From positions 1-16,764 of the forward strand of contig JAKART010000011.1 in the NCBI GenBank assembly GCA_021819255.1: a DNA stretch of 16,764 nt. Direction: 5' to 3'. The notes under the pieces were generated by a model that had not been told where the DNA came from, did no database searches, and worked only from the letters and a program-made list of their open reading frames with translations. Below, piece by piece: positions 1-8,507 of the stretch; positions within the stretch are counted from its first letter, which is position 1; each line of letters starts with the position of its first letter. A program made the translations under genes and the position numbers. The stretch is from Acidobacteriota bacterium. GTDB lineage: Bacteria > Acidobacteriota > Terriglobia > Terriglobales > Acidobacteriaceae.

Positions 1-127
1 GCGGATGGCGCGCGGGCTGCGCTGAGGCGCGGCAGTGGACGCAGGCCAGATCACAGGCCTGGGTGACCTCCCAGATGGCGATGAAGGGGGTCTGGTTGAA
101 GTCCGTAGTGTGAATCAGCGGGTTCAT
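1..127 (-). CDS. Radical SAM protein, N-terminal part (runs off the left edge)
   Basis: The reverse strand reads from an ATG at 127-125 into 42 codons before the window edge. The fragment contains the segment WEVTQACDLACVHCRAS, with Cys25, Cys29 and Cys32 forming the CxxxCxxC motif that binds the [4Fe-4S] cluster of radical SAM enzymes. The WEVTxxCxLxCxHCRA context is typical of the branch that includes AhbD/NirJ-like heme-modifying enzymes and related SPASM-domain proteins, which cleave S-adenosylmethionine to start radical chemistry. The substrate cannot be told from this fragment. It is divergent from the NnrS-like remnant, with 95 bp between the two starts. No clear SD precedes the ATG. 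The family call is firm; the subfamily is an inference. Confidence 0.85.
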   Translation of the reverse strand, partial: MNPLIHTTDFNQTPFIAIWEVTQACDLACVHCRASAQPARHP

Positions 128-222
128 AGGATGATGAAACCGCAACCGGATACGGCGGCGCAGTGACAAAAGTACCTGCCCAGGCGCTTCCCGCCAACTA
201 ATTTTAGAGAGTGGAGGCAAGC

Positions 223-804
223 ATGAAGAACGGACAGGTAAATTCGACCCAGGCGATGGTGCCGCGGGAGCGGCGCAAGAGCGTGCTGCTACGGCTTTGG
301 ATTGCGACCGGAATCTTCTTCATGGCGCTGCCGGGAACGCTGCCGGGTTTCTCCAGCCTGATGGCCATTGCCAGCCACCACGGGCTGGGCGCGCTGCCGG
401 CGGCATGGATTCAAGGCCATGGCCATGCGCAGGTCTTTGGTTGGGTGGGAAGTTTTATCCTGGGTATCGGGTTCTACTCGCAACCGGCCCTCGGCCGTTC
501 AGTGGTCCGTCTTCCCCTGGTTTGCCACCTGCTCTGGACCGCAGGGGTTGCATCGCGCTGGGCGGCTCCTCGTTCGCCTCAGCCCCGGGCGAGCACGCGC
601 TTGCCGTATGCTGAGTTTGTTCGCTCTCCGTGGACGGCATCAGGGCTACATCCACTGACGGTTTCCAAGCCGTTGTTGGAAGAATTTTTGCAGAGCCTCG
701 CGAGTATTTCGAGGAGGACGATTGCATGGCAGCCGAGATTCCTTATGAACAACTGTTGGAGGCGATCGGCGACGCCATTCTGGTGGCCGACGAAAAGGGC
801 GTGA
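223..804 (+). pseudogene. Truncated NnrS-like heme/copper membrane protein
   Basis: The reading frame opens at ATG 223 behind a GTGGAGG ribosome site at 211-217. Its first ~115 residues resemble the start of NnrS-family multi-pass membrane proteins: a first hydrophobic segment (LWIATGIFFMALPG), then the family's His-containing segment QGHGHAQVFGWVGSFILGIGFYS, then a short LLWTAGVASRWAA stretch ending near position 567. Full-length NnrS proteins have around 400 residues and some twelve membrane helices. From about 568 the frame turns into low-complexity sequence without helices and stops at 804, overlapping the upstream region and start of the PAS gene. I read this as a gene whose 3' two-thirds were lost. 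NnrS proteins are linked to nitric-oxide stress and anaerobic respiration, which fits the FNR-type regulator nearby. It may still yield a short peptide but is unlikely to be functional. Confidence 0.6.
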
Positions 805-1154
805 TCACGTTTTGGAATCCTGCCGCGGAGCGGATCTTCGGCTTTGCCCGGACTGAGGCCCTGGGGCAGTCGCTGGACCTGATCATTCCAGAACGTCTGC
901 GGCAGCGCCACTGGGAGGGCTACCGGAAGACCATGGAGAGCGGCCGCACCCGCTACGGCGCCGATCTGTTGCGCGTGCCCGCGGTGCACAAGGATGGCCA
1001 CGCCTTGTCGATCGCCTTTACGGTGGCGCTGCTCGTCTCCGGCGAGGGCAAGGTGAATGGAATCGCCGCGGTGATCCGGGATGAGACCCAACGCTTCCAG
1101 GAGGAGCGCGCGCTGCGTCGGCGCGTGGCGGAGTTGGAAGGCAAGACAAGCTGA
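726..1154 (+). CDS. Single PAS-domain sensor protein
   Basis: This encodes a 142-residue protein. I chose ATG 726 because GAGGAGG lies at 711-717 with an 8-nt gap and because the PAS fold begins right after it (EQLLEAIGDAILVADEKGVITFWNPAAERIFGF). An open frame extends further upstream to 630, but those residues are not PAS-like. The single PAS domain covers roughly residues 8-125, including the NPAAERIFG helix and a C-terminal IRDETQRFQEE segment typical of the end of a PAS S-box, followed by a short charged helix (ERALRRRVAELEGK). There is no kinase, GGDEF or HTH output domain, so it probably acts as a stand-alone sensor or partner protein. The ligand cannot be inferred. It lies directly after the NnrS remnant and faces the convergent FNR-type gene. 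Confidence 0.8.
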   Translation: MAAEIPYEQLLEAIGDAILVADEKGVITFWNPAAERIFGFARTEALGQSLDLIIPERLRQRHWEGYRKTMESGRTRYGADLLRVPAVHKDGHALSIAFTVALLVSGEGKVNGIAAVIRDETQRFQEERALRRRVAELEGKTS

Positions 1155-1213
1155 GCGGCGCGGCAACCCGTGTTGGCGCAGCAGGGTTTGCCGCCGTCTC
1201 CGGCTGCGCAGGC

Positions 1214-1921
1214 TCAGGCGGAGGCCTGATGCAGACTGGCGCGAAGCCCTTTGAGGTTCTTGACCACAATCTGACGAGCATCCACCTCAAGCAAACCTTC
1301 CGCCTGCAACCGCATCAGATTGCGGGAGACCAGTTCGCGCACGGTGCCAAGCTGGCTGGCCAGCTCCTGGTGGCTTCCGGGCAACTGGAACTCGATGCCG
1401 CGGCTGGTGGAGACTCCCTGACTCTCCGCCATGCGCAGCAGGGCGGAGATCAGCCGCTCGCGGATGGTCGTGAACGAAAGTTCCTCGATGATGCCCACCA
1501 GCCGCCGAAGACGAGAGCCCACCACCGCCAGAACTTTGAGCGCGACCTGAGGGCATTCCATACAAAAGGACTGAAAGATTTGCTGAGAGATGAAAATGAT
1601 TTCCACTTCATCGATCGCCACGGCGGAGGCGGGATAAGGGCCGCCATCAAAGACCGGGAGCTCAGCCACAGTTTCGCCGCTGACGTTCACCGCCAGGATC
1701 TGCTCCCGCCCGCCGAGAGAAGTTTTGAAGATGCGCACTTTACCGCTGGCGATGACATGCAGCCCGTGGCAGAGCTCACCCTCGGAGAAGAGCAGCTCCC
1801 CCTTGGTAAACTGCCTCTTGAGCGCGCGCGCCGCCAGCAAGTGAATCTCCTCGGGGGTAAGGGTTGAGAACAGCGCGGTTCGTTGCAGGACAAGAGAAAG
1901 ATCCGTACGATCCAGACTCAT
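1214..1921 (-). CDS. Crp/Fnr-family transcriptional regulator
   Basis: This encodes a 235-residue regulator. Residues ~12-125 form a cyclic-nucleotide-binding-like beta-roll (FSTLTPEEIHLLA, GELLFSEGE, GLHVIASGKVRIFK, GETVAELPVFDGG). A dimerisation helix follows (residues ~125-150), then a C-terminal winged HTH (SHQELASQLGTVRELVSRNLMRLQAEGLL). The recognition helix carries E-L-V-S-R, matching the ExxSR motif by which FNR reads TTGAT half-sites. The N-terminal cysteine cluster that holds the FNR iron-sulfur centre is absent, so it is FNR-like in DNA reading but not an oxygen sensor of the classical kind. I chose the start at 1921, not the longer frame to 2047, because that extension is translated from the 116-bp repeat. 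A TAGACT hexamer seven nucleotides before the ATG, with no SD, suggests a leaderless message. Confidence 0.88.
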   Translation of the reverse strand: MSLDRTDLSLVLQRTALFSTLTPEEIHLLAARALKRQFTKGELLFSEGELCHGLHVIASGKVRIFKTSLGGREQILAVNVSGETVAELPVFDGGPYPASAVAIDEVEIIFISQQIFQSFCMECPQVALKVLAVVGSRLRRLVGIIEELSFTTIRERLISALLRMAESQGVSTSRGIEFQLPGSHQELASQLGTVRELVSRNLMRLQAEGLLEVDARQIVVKNLKGLRASLHQASA

Positions 1922-1928
1922 GGTAGGA

Positions 1929-1934
1929 AGTCTA
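1929..1934 (-). promoter_or_regulatory. Putative -10 element of a leaderless crp/fnr-type transcript
   Basis: On the reverse strand TAGACT lies seven nucleotides before the ATG at 1921, so transcription would begin at or next to the start codon. No SD is present and no good -35 is visible. This is an inference based on similar spacing at three other genes in the window. Confidence 0.35.
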
Positions 1935-1987
1935 TTGCATTTGCAGCGCATGGATCGCCTGGCGCCACGGCATGCTTTCGCAAGGGC

Positions 1988-2103
1988 TAGACCATTTTCC
2001 CTGAGGGTGTAAGCAAGGGGAACGGCTCCTGTGGGCGTTTTCCTCAATGAAAACGCCGCTGAACGCCCGCTTCCGTACGCCCATCATCAGGGAAAATGGT
2101 CTA
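1988..2103 (-). mobile_element. 116-bp MITE-like element, copy 1 (TA ... TA termini)
   Basis: The ends are a perfect 17-bp inverted repeat, TAGACCATTTTCCCTGA and its complement. Inside is a near-palindrome centred on a hairpin with a 9-bp stem, GGCGTTTTC/GAAAACGCC, and a 6-nt loop. Read on the reverse strand, it matches the copy at 16076-16191 in 111 of 116 positions; the five differences are single-base substitutions. There is no coding capacity beyond meaningless short frames. TA at both extremes suits a TA-duplicating transposase of the IS630/Tc1-mariner kind; that parentage is inferred, as no transposase lies in the window. This copy is 66 bp upstream of the crp/fnr-type start and 212 bp upstream of the tolC-like start, so it fills much of that shared 394-bp intergenic region. 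In the remaining ~210 bp (2104-2315) I see no gene. Confidence 0.85.
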
Positions 2104-2315
2104 TTCTGCGCGCTGCCCACGCAGGACCAGAGACGCCGCTGCCGGCTTAAGCCGCCGTGAGCTTGTCGAGAGCAGGGAAGGAAGTGGGCGAGCCCGGGCC
2201 GAGGTTTTGCGCCTATGTCCGGGGTGCGGCGACAACACTGGAGGCGCCGGGAAGATTTCGTGTTTCAAGCCAGTCGCCAGGGGGCAATACAGTTGGTATT
2301 TAATGTGAGGTGCGG

Positions 2316-3713
2316 ATGATTCACAAAGTCTCATCTTCTCTGCGAGCGGTGGCGTGGTTGGTGGCCGCGTTGGGGGCGGTCTGCTTGCGCTGCAGCGTGG
2401 CGGCCGTGGGGCAGGCGGGTGCTGCGGCCGTGGCGGCTCCGGCCAAGCCGGATCCTGCGGACCGGGCGGCGCCGAAGCTCTCGCTGGAGGAGGCCATCCG
2501 GCTGGCGGAGAAGAACGAGCCGGCTTTTGCCGCAGCGACGGCGCAGATGCAACTCTCGCAACTGGACCACCAGGAAGCTGTGGCCGGCCTGTTGCCGTCC
2601 GTGGTGTTCCACAACCAATATCTCTTTACGCAGGCCAACGGCACCACCAACCGCATCGGGCAGGTGGTGAATCAAGCAGCTCCGCGGTTCATCGCCAACA
2701 ACGCGATTCACGAGTACGCCAGCCAAGCCGTAGTGAATGAGACGCTCGGTCTGCGAAGGTTCAGCGCTGTCTCGCTCGCCAGCGCTGAGGAGGCGCAGGC
2801 GGCGGCACAGGCGGAGATCGAGCGCCGCGGCCTGATCGCGGCAGTGGCCACGCTGTACTACGGCGTGACGGCGGCCGATACCAAGGTCGAGGTGACCGGG
2901 CAGGCCGTGGACGATGCGCGCCGATTTGTCCAGATTACCCAGGAGCGCGAGCAGGCGCGTCAGGCAGCGCACGCCGATGTCATCAAAGCGACGCTGACCG
3001 AGCAGCAGCGAAGCCGCGATCTGGAGGACGCAAGACTGGCGGCGTTGAAGGCGCATCTGGAGCTTGGAGCTTTGCTGTTCGCCGATCCGCGCACCCCCTT
3101 TGCGACCGAGGTGAGCGCGCCGCCAATGTTGCCCGACCGCGCTACGGTGGATGAAGATGCCGGCCGGAACAACCCGGATCTGAAGAGCGCGCTGGCCGCG
3201 CTCCAGGCCAGCCAGGCGCAGGTGGTCTCGGCTCGGGCCGAGTATCTTCCTGACCTGGGGCTGAACGTGACTTACGGCATCGATGCGCCGCAGTTTGCGA
3301 TCTATGGTCCAGACAACGCGAAAAACCTGGGCTATTCTGCGATGGCGACGCTGGATATTCCGGTGTGGAACTGGCTCTCTACCCAGCACAAGGTGAAGCA
3401 GAGCGAGATCCGTCGCGACCTGGCCAAGCTGGATGTCTCCTCGGAGCAGCGGCGGTTGATCGCCAACCTTACTGAATTCTATGCGGAGGCAGCCACAGCG
3501 CGGGATGCGATGGCGTCACTGGATGCGAGTGTCAGCGCGGCCCGGGAGAGCTTGCGCTTGACGGAGTCCAGCTACATGGGTGGCGAGGGCACGGTACTCG
3601 AGGTGGTGGACGCGCAGAACACCTTGCTGGATACAGAGAAGGCAGACGCGGATGGCGTGGTTCGTTATGAGCTGGCATTGTCCAATCTTCAGACACTGAC
3701 GGGAAGGTTTTGA
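2316..3713 (+). CDS. TolC-family outer membrane efflux channel
   Basis: This encodes a protein of 465 residues. I prefer ATG 2316 over GTG 2310 because GAGG at 2307-2310 is correctly spaced only for the ATG. An N-terminal signal peptide (hydrophobic AVAWLVAALGAVCL, then an Ala-rich processing region) is followed by the double TolC repeat: LSLEEAIRLAEKNEPAFAAA with long coiled helices, then a second half starting near NPDLKSALAALQASQAQVVSARAEYLPDL. It ends with the family signature GEGTVLEVVDAQNTLLDTEKADADGVVRYELALSNLQTLTG. Length and layout are normal for the family. It would form the trimeric outer-membrane exit duct of the RND pump encoded downstream. Its TGA overlaps the ATG of the adaptor gene by one base, so the two are translationally coupled. 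The drug or metal specificity is not evident. Confidence 0.92.
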   Translation: MIHKVSSSLRAVAWLVAALGAVCLRCSVAAVGQAGAAAVAAPAKPDPADRAAPKLSLEEAIRLAEKNEPAFAAATAQMQLSQLDHQEAVAGLLPSVVFHNQYLFTQANGTTNRIGQVVNQAAPRFIANNAIHEYASQAVVNETLGLRRFSAVSLASAEEAQAAAQAEIERRGLIAAVATLYYGVTAADTKVEVTGQAVDDARRFVQITQEREQARQAAHADVIKATLTEQQRSRDLEDARLAALKAHLELGALLFADPRTPFATEVSAPPMLPDRATVDEDAGRNNPDLKSALAALQASQAQVVSARAEYLPDLGLNVTYGIDAPQFAIYGPDNAKNLGYSAMATLDIPVWNWLSTQHKVKQSEIRRDLAKLDVSSEQRRLIANLTEFYAEAATARDAMASLDASVSAARESLRLTESSYMGGEGTVLEVVDAQNTLLDTEKADADGVVRYELALSNLQTLTGRF

Positions 3714-5131
3714 TGAGAGTGCATGATGGCTTCAGACTGGGCTACCCGCAACCGGCGACGGACCGCGCCGGGAGGGGGTGGCAGGCGGGCGTGAAAGAGA
3801 GCGGCAGATCTGCTGTCGGCCGGGTTACCGGCGAGCGCGCCGGCCTGGCGCTGGCCGGGGGTTGGCTGGCGGCCGTGGCCTGCTGCCTGGCAATGGTTGG
3901 CTGCCACTCGGCGGACACCACCGCCGATGTCGTGGTGGATGTGCAGGCGGCCATGCCAGTGATCGGCGCGATTTCAGAGCAGATTGAGGGGGATGCGGTT
4001 CTCTCGCCGCTGGCCGAAGCGGCGATCTCTCCCAAGATCAGCGCGCCGGTGAACCGGTTTTATGTCCAGCGCGGAGCGCATGTGCGGGCCGGGCAGTTGC
4101 TGGTTCGCTTGGAAGACCGCGATCTGGAGGCTGCCGCGGTGGACAATCGGGGAGCCTACGAGGCAGCGCAGGCCGCCTATCAGCAAGCGACCAGCGTCCA
4201 GCAGCCGGCGGCGATGCAGGCGGCCAAGCTGGATCTGAAGCAGGCCAAGGCGAATCTGGATCTGGAGAAAGGGCTGGTGGAGAGCCGCGAGAAGTTGTTT
4301 GCGGAGGGGGCGATCCCCGGCCGGGATCTGGATTCAGCCAAGGCGACCCTGGTGCAGGCCCAGGCAGCCTATGACACCGCCGAGCAGCACCTGCGGGCCT
4401 TGCAAAGGGTTGGCCAGCAGGCTAGCCAGAAGGCGGCGCAGGGCGATCTGACCTCTGCGCGCGGTAAGTATCTGAACGCCGAGGCGAGCCGCAGCTATGC
4501 CTACCTGCGCAGCCCCATCGCAGGAGTTGTGACCGACCGGCCGCTCTTTGATGGCGAGATGGCAACGGCAGGGACGCCGGTGATCACGGTAATGGACACT
4601 TCGTCGCTGATCGCCAAGTTGCACCTCTCCCAGGCGCTGACGCAAAACATCCAGGTGGGGGCCAAGGCGGAGGTGAGCGCGCCGGGAATGGAGGCAGCGA
4701 TTCCCGGCGAGGTCTCGCTGATCAGCCCGGCGCTCGATCCGGGCTCGACGACGGTCGAGGTCTGGGTGAAGATCAAGAATCCAGATGGCCGTCTGAAGGC
4801 GGGCACCCCGGTCCATGTCACGATCGTTGGCCGCACCGCGCAGAAAGCCTTGCAGGTGCCTGCCTCGGCGCTGCTGACCAGCGAGGGAGGGGGCTTCCAG
4901 GTGATGGTGGTGGGCAGCGACGGCGCGGCGCATCTCAGGAGCGTGACCGTGGGCATTCGGGGAGTGAAGCGGGTGCAGATCGTGAGCGGCTTGAGCCCCC
5001 GCGAGGTGGTGATCGACAGCGGCAGCTATGGCCTGGACGACGGGACAAAGGTGCATGTGGCTCCGCCGGAGGAGGGCGATGCGGGCCAAGGCGCGGCGGG
5101 GCAAGACGGCCAAGGCGGAGGCCAGAGCTGA
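3713..5131 (+). CDS. RND efflux periplasmic adaptor (membrane fusion lipoprotein)
   Basis: The product is a 472-residue HlyD/AcrA-type adaptor. ATG 3713 sits in a TGATG overlap with the channel gene behind GGAAGG (3702-3707). A GTG at 3791 is an alternative that would give a more normal signal-peptide length. A hydrophobic stretch (LALAGGWLAAVACCLAMVG) ends in a lipobox at Cys64, so the protein is probably a lipoprotein. It then shows the barrel-sandwich half EAAISPKISAPVNRFYVQRGAHVRAGQLLVRLEDRDL, a long Ala/Gln-rich coiled-coil hairpin (residues ~140-250), the second barrel-sandwich half (YAYLRSPIAGVVTDRPLFDGEMATAGTPVITVMD), a beta-barrel (GSTTVEVWVKIKNPDGRLKAGTPVHVTI) and a membrane-proximal domain. 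The C-terminus is a Gly/Gln-rich tail. It bridges the inner-membrane pump and the outer-membrane channel; all three genes form one operon. Confidence 0.93.
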   Translation: MRVHDGFRLGYPQPATDRAGRGWQAGVKESGRSAVGRVTGERAGLALAGGWLAAVACCLAMVGCHSADTTADVVVDVQAAMPVIGAISEQIEGDAVLSPLAEAAISPKISAPVNRFYVQRGAHVRAGQLLVRLEDRDLEAAAVDNRGAYEAAQAAYQQATSVQQPAAMQAAKLDLKQAKANLDLEKGLVESREKLFAEGAIPGRDLDSAKATLVQAQAAYDTAEQHLRALQRVGQQASQKAAQGDLTSARGKYLNAEASRSYAYLRSPIAGVVTDRPLFDGEMATAGTPVITVMDTSSLIAKLHLSQALTQNIQVGAKAEVSAPGMEAAIPGEVSLISPALDPGSTTVEVWVKIKNPDGRLKAGTPVHVTIVGRTAQKALQVPASALLTSEGGGFQVMVVGSDGAAHLRSVTVGIRGVKRVQIVSGLSPREVVIDSGSYGLDDGTKVHVAPPEEGDAGQGAAGQDGQGGGQS

Positions 5132-8100
5132 TGGCGGCGGATAGCTCCAAGGCTCCGGCGCGCAAGAGCTTTTGGATCGAGCGTTCCAAGCGCACCATCT
5201 TCTTCTTTGTGCTGGCGCTGACCGTTGCCGGAGCCTATGCGGCCTTCCATGTGCCGATCTCGGTCTTTCCGGAAACGAACTTTCCGCGCGTGGTGATTGG
5301 CGTGGATAACGGGGTGATGCCGGCCAGCCAGATGGAGGTGACGATCACCCAGCCGATGGAGAACGCGGTGAACAGCGTTCCTGGTCTGGTGACGGTGCGC
5401 TCCAACACCAGCCGTGGTTCGGCGGAGATCAGCCTGTTCTTCAACTGGTCCGTGGATATGTATCAGACGCTGGAGCGGGTGAACGCAGCGTTGAGCAAGG
5501 TGCAGCAGGAGCTACCCTCCACGGTGCGAATTACCACCCATCGCCTGACCTTCGCCACCTTTCCGATTCTCGGCTACAGCCTTACCTCCCCTACGCTCTC
5601 GCAAACCGAGCTATGGGAGTTGGCAACCTATCAACTCAAGCCGCCGCTGAACCGCCTGGAAGGGGTGAGCACGGTGACGGTCCAGGGCGGCGCGATTCCA
5701 GAGTTTCAGGTGATTCCCAACATGGCGCGGATGCAGACCGCGGGAGTGACCATCTCCGATCTGGCCGGTGCGATCGACGCCTCCAACATCATTGATTCCC
5801 CGGGGCTGTATGAGCAGCATCACCAGCTTGTTCTGGCGTTAGTGGGCGGGCAGGTGCATAGCATTGACGGTCTGCGCAACCTGGTGGTGAAGACCACCGC
5901 GCAGGGAGCGCCGGTACGAGTGGGGGATCTGGCCAAGGTGGTGAGCGCCACGCGGCCCGTCTATACCACGGTGACGGCCGACGGCAATCCGGCGGTACTG
6001 ATCAACATCACGCGCCAGCCCTCGGGCAATACAGTCGCCGTGGCCGATGAAGTGGCTGCTGAGTTGAGCCAATTGCGCAAGAGTCTGCCCAAGGGCGTTA
6101 CCCTGCAACCGTTTTACGATCAGTCGCAGTTGGTGCGGGAGAGCATCCGCAGTGTGCGCGACGCCATCCTTCTGGGACTGGTTCTGGCCTGCGTGATCCT
6201 TTATCTGTTCCTCCGCGACTGGCACTCGGCGATCATCGCCGGTCTGGTGATTCCGGTGACCGTGGCGGTGACGGTGCTGGTGATGTGGGTGCTGGGGGAG
6301 AGCTTCAACCTGATGACCCTGGGTGGGCTGGCGGCGGCCATCGGTTTGGTGATTGATGACGCCATTGTGGTGGTGGAGAACATCGTGTTGCACCGCGACG
6401 CGGGTGAGGGCAGGATTGAAGCCGTGGGCAAGGCGCTGCGGGAGATCGCTACGCCGCTGATCGGCTCTACCATTACGCCGGTGGTGGTATTCCTTCCCCT
6501 GATCGCGGTGACGGGCGTGACCGGCAGCTTCTTTCGTGCACTGGCTCTTACGATGACGGCCGCGCTGCTGACTTCGCTGGTGCTGGCGCTCTCCTGGACG
6601 CCTGGCCTGGGGTTGGTGCTGCTGCGCGTGAAGAAGGAAGAAGAGGCGCAAGCCGCAGACTGGCCGTCGGGCGAGCATCCAGAACAGCCTTCAGGTGAGC
6701 AGCACCATGTGGGAAAGCTGCTGCAGCGCGTCATTGGCTGGCACCACGGGGTGCTGGAGTGGAGTTTGCGCCGGCCATTGCTGCTGGGCGCAGGCTGCGT
6801 GATTCTGGTCGCCGGCGCTTTCCTGGCGTATCGCTCTCTGGGCTCTGACCTGCTGCCGGAGATGGATGAGGGCGGCTTCATCCTGGACTACATCATGCCC
6901 GAGGGAAGTTCGCTGGCTGAGACCAATCGCGTGCTGGAGCATGTGGAGCGGATTCTGCGCCATACGCCCGAGGTGGAGAACACCTCCCGGCGTACGGGAC
7001 TTCAGCTAGGGCTGGCCGCGGTGACCGAGGCGAACACGGGGGACTTCACCGTAAAACTCAAGTCCGACCGCAGCCGCAGCATCGATCAGGTGATGGAGAG
7101 TGTCCGGGAGCAGATTCTGGCCAAGGAACCGGAGTTGGACGTCGAGTTCACGCAGGTGCTGCAGGACATGATCGGGGATCTATCCAACGCCCCGGAACCG
7201 ATCCAGATCAAGCTGTTCGGCGACGATGGCGCGCTGCTGGACCAGATTGCGCCGCGCGTGGCCAAGGCGATTGGCAAGGTGAAGGGTGTGGTGGACGTTG
7301 AGGATGGGGTGGAGAACACCAGCAGCGGCCCGGCGACCAACTTCCAGGTAGATCCGATGCTGGCCGCGCGCATGGGCTTTACGCCGGCGGAGGTCGCTGA
7401 AGATACGACTTCCATTCTGGATGGGGAGACCACCAACGCGCCGCTGATCGTCGCCGGCCGTCCCTATACGATTCGCATCCGGCTGGCGGAGGAGACGCGC
7501 GGCTCGCTGGATGCGATCGAAAACACGGTCTTCAACAGCAGCAGCGGGCATCTGGCCACGCTGGGCGCGATGACCCACGTGACCGAGCTGCCGCCGCAGC
7601 ATGAGATCCATCGCGAAAATCTGCAACAGTTGGTGGTGGTGACGGCGAGCCTGGAAGGAACCGATCTGGGCACGGCGGTGACCGCGGTGCGCCGCGTGAC
7701 GAACTCGTTGCATCTGCCGCCCAGCGTGCGCGTGGAGTATGGCGGCGCTTACGAGGTGCAGCAGAAGTCCTTTGCCGACCTGCTGCGGGTGCTGCTGCTC
7801 GCTCTGGTGCTGGTCTTTGGCGTTCTGCTGGCGGAGTTTCGCAACTTCTCAGCGCCCCTGGCGATCCTGGCCTCCTCCGTGCTCTCCATCAGTGGGGTGG
7901 TCTTTGCGCTGCTGGTGACGGGGATCAGCTTCAACGTAGCCTCCTTCATGGGAGCGATCATGGTGATCGGGATTGTGGCCAAGAACGGTATTTTGCTGCT
8001 GGATGCCGACGAGCGCTACCGCCGTGAAGGCATGGATCCGCGCCAGGCCATGCTGCTGGCCGCGCAGCGTCGCCTTCGCCCCATCCTGATGACGGCCGCG

Positions 8101-8274
8101 GCGGCCATCTGCGGCATGCTGCCGCTGGCGTTCGCCTTTGGCGCCGGCTCCCAGATGCTACAGCCGCTGGCGATTGCGGTGATTGGCGGCCTGCTGCTCT
8201 CCATGTTCCTCAGCCTGGTGGTGACGCCGATTGCCTACTACCTGCTGACGCGCAACGAGCCGCTGCCGGAGTAG
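5131..8274 (+). CDS. RND efflux transporter, inner-membrane pump subunit
   Basis: The protein has 1047 residues, the standard length for the AcrB/MdtB/CzcA superfamily. The first helix (TIFFFVLALTVAGAYAAF) is followed by the porter segment with VFPETNFPRVVIGVDNGVMPASQMEVTITQPMENAVNSVPG. The proton-relay pair Asp409-Asp410 occurs in the TM4 motif GLVIDDAIVVVENIV, and the matching TM10 Lys951 in VAKNGILLLDADERY. The DD-plus-K arrangement is that of HAE-type pumps rather than the heavy-metal branch, but substrate cannot be assigned. A hydrophilic Glu/Gln/His-rich loop (near KKEEEAQAADWPSGEHPEQ) separates the two halves. The gene starts in a TGATG overlap with the adaptor, with GGAGG at 5117-5121. 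The pump takes substrates from the periplasm or inner membrane and passes them to the channel, driven by the proton gradient. Confidence 0.95.
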   Translation: MAADSSKAPARKSFWIERSKRTIFFFVLALTVAGAYAAFHVPISVFPETNFPRVVIGVDNGVMPASQMEVTITQPMENAVNSVPGLVTVRSNTSRGSAEISLFFNWSVDMYQTLERVNAALSKVQQELPSTVRITTHRLTFATFPILGYSLTSPTLSQTELWELATYQLKPPLNRLEGVSTVTVQGGAIPEFQVIPNMARMQTAGVTISDLAGAIDASNIIDSPGLYEQHHQLVLALVGGQVHSIDGLRNLVVKTTAQGAPVRVGDLAKVVSATRPVYTTVTADGNPAVLINITRQPSGNTVAVADEVAAELSQLRKSLPKGVTLQPFYDQSQLVRESIRSVRDAILLGLVLACVILYLFLRDWHSAIIAGLVIPVTVAVTVLVMWVLGESFNLMTLGGLAAAIGLVIDDAIVVVENIVLHRDAGEGRIEAVGKALREIATPLIGSTITPVVVFLPLIAVTGVTGSFFRALALTMTAALLTSLVLALSWTPGLGLVLLRVKKEEEAQAADWPSGEHPEQPSGEQHHVGKLLQRVIGWHHGVLEWSLRRPLLLGAGCVILVAGAFLAYRSLGSDLLPEMDEGGFILDYIMPEGSSLAETNRVLEHVERILRHTPEVENTSRRTGLQLGLAAVTEANTGDFTVKLKSDRSRSIDQVMESVREQILAKEPELDVEFTQVLQDMIGDLSNAPEPIQIKLFGDDGALLDQIAPRVAKAIGKVKGVVDVEDGVENTSSGPATNFQVDPMLAARMGFTPAEVAEDTTSILDGETTNAPLIVAGRPYTIRIRLAEETRGSLDAIENTVFNSSSGHLATLGAMTHVTELPPQHEIHRENLQQLVVVTASLEGTDLGTAVTAVRRVTNSLHLPPSVRVEYGGAYEVQQKSFADLLRVLLLALVLVFGVLLAEFRNFSAPLAILASSVLSISGVVFALLVTGISFNVASFMGAIMVIGIVAKNGILLLDADERYRREGMDPRQAMLLAAQRRLRPILMTAAAAICGMLPLAFAFGAGSQMLQPLAIAVIGGLLLSMFLSLVVTPIAYYLLTRNEPLPE

Positions 8275-8484
8275 AACGGCTGCAGTGTTGATTGCTGCGG
8301 CGGTTGGTGCTTGCGTCCTGGCGGTGGAGGGCACTGCGGCGGGTTCGCGTGGGTGCGATTCTTTGCGGATGCCGCCCCGGTGACAAGCGGGGGATTTCAG
8401 CATTTCCTGCATGATCTGGAAGATGCGGGTTGGGAGCTACGGAGGGATCGGCAGGCAGGTGGGGTAATTGGGGGAGATAAAAAT

Positions 8485-8499
8485 TTCGTCCTAGACGAA
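8485..8499. promoter_or_regulatory. Palindromic putative operator TTCGTC-CTA-GACGAA
   Basis: This is a perfect 6-bp inverted repeat with a 3-bp spacer, 35 bp upstream of the antitoxin start. It occupies the place of a -35 box relative to the TAAAAT hexamer at 8508-8513 (17-nt spacing). A dimeric HTH antitoxin binding here would block RNA polymerase, as is usual for autoregulated toxin-antitoxin operons. The function is inferred from position and symmetry. Confidence 0.45.
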
Positions 8500-8507
8500 T
8501 AATTGCG

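Noticed and set aside
128..222. FNR or sigma-70 promoter sites between the divergent radical SAM and NnrS-like genes
   Set aside because: No TTGAT-N4-ATCAA site and no correctly spaced -35/-10 pair could be found.
579..1166. Long reverse-strand frame opposite the PAS gene
   Set aside because: It is antisense to a clear PAS domain and is a typical high-GC shadow frame, Arg/His/Gln-rich without a family match.
1932..2120. Reverse-strand reading frame through the first repeat element, with a matching frame at 16038-16328
   Set aside because: The shared peptide is only the translation of the 116-bp inverted-repeat element; both frames lack ribosome sites and any protein family resemblance.
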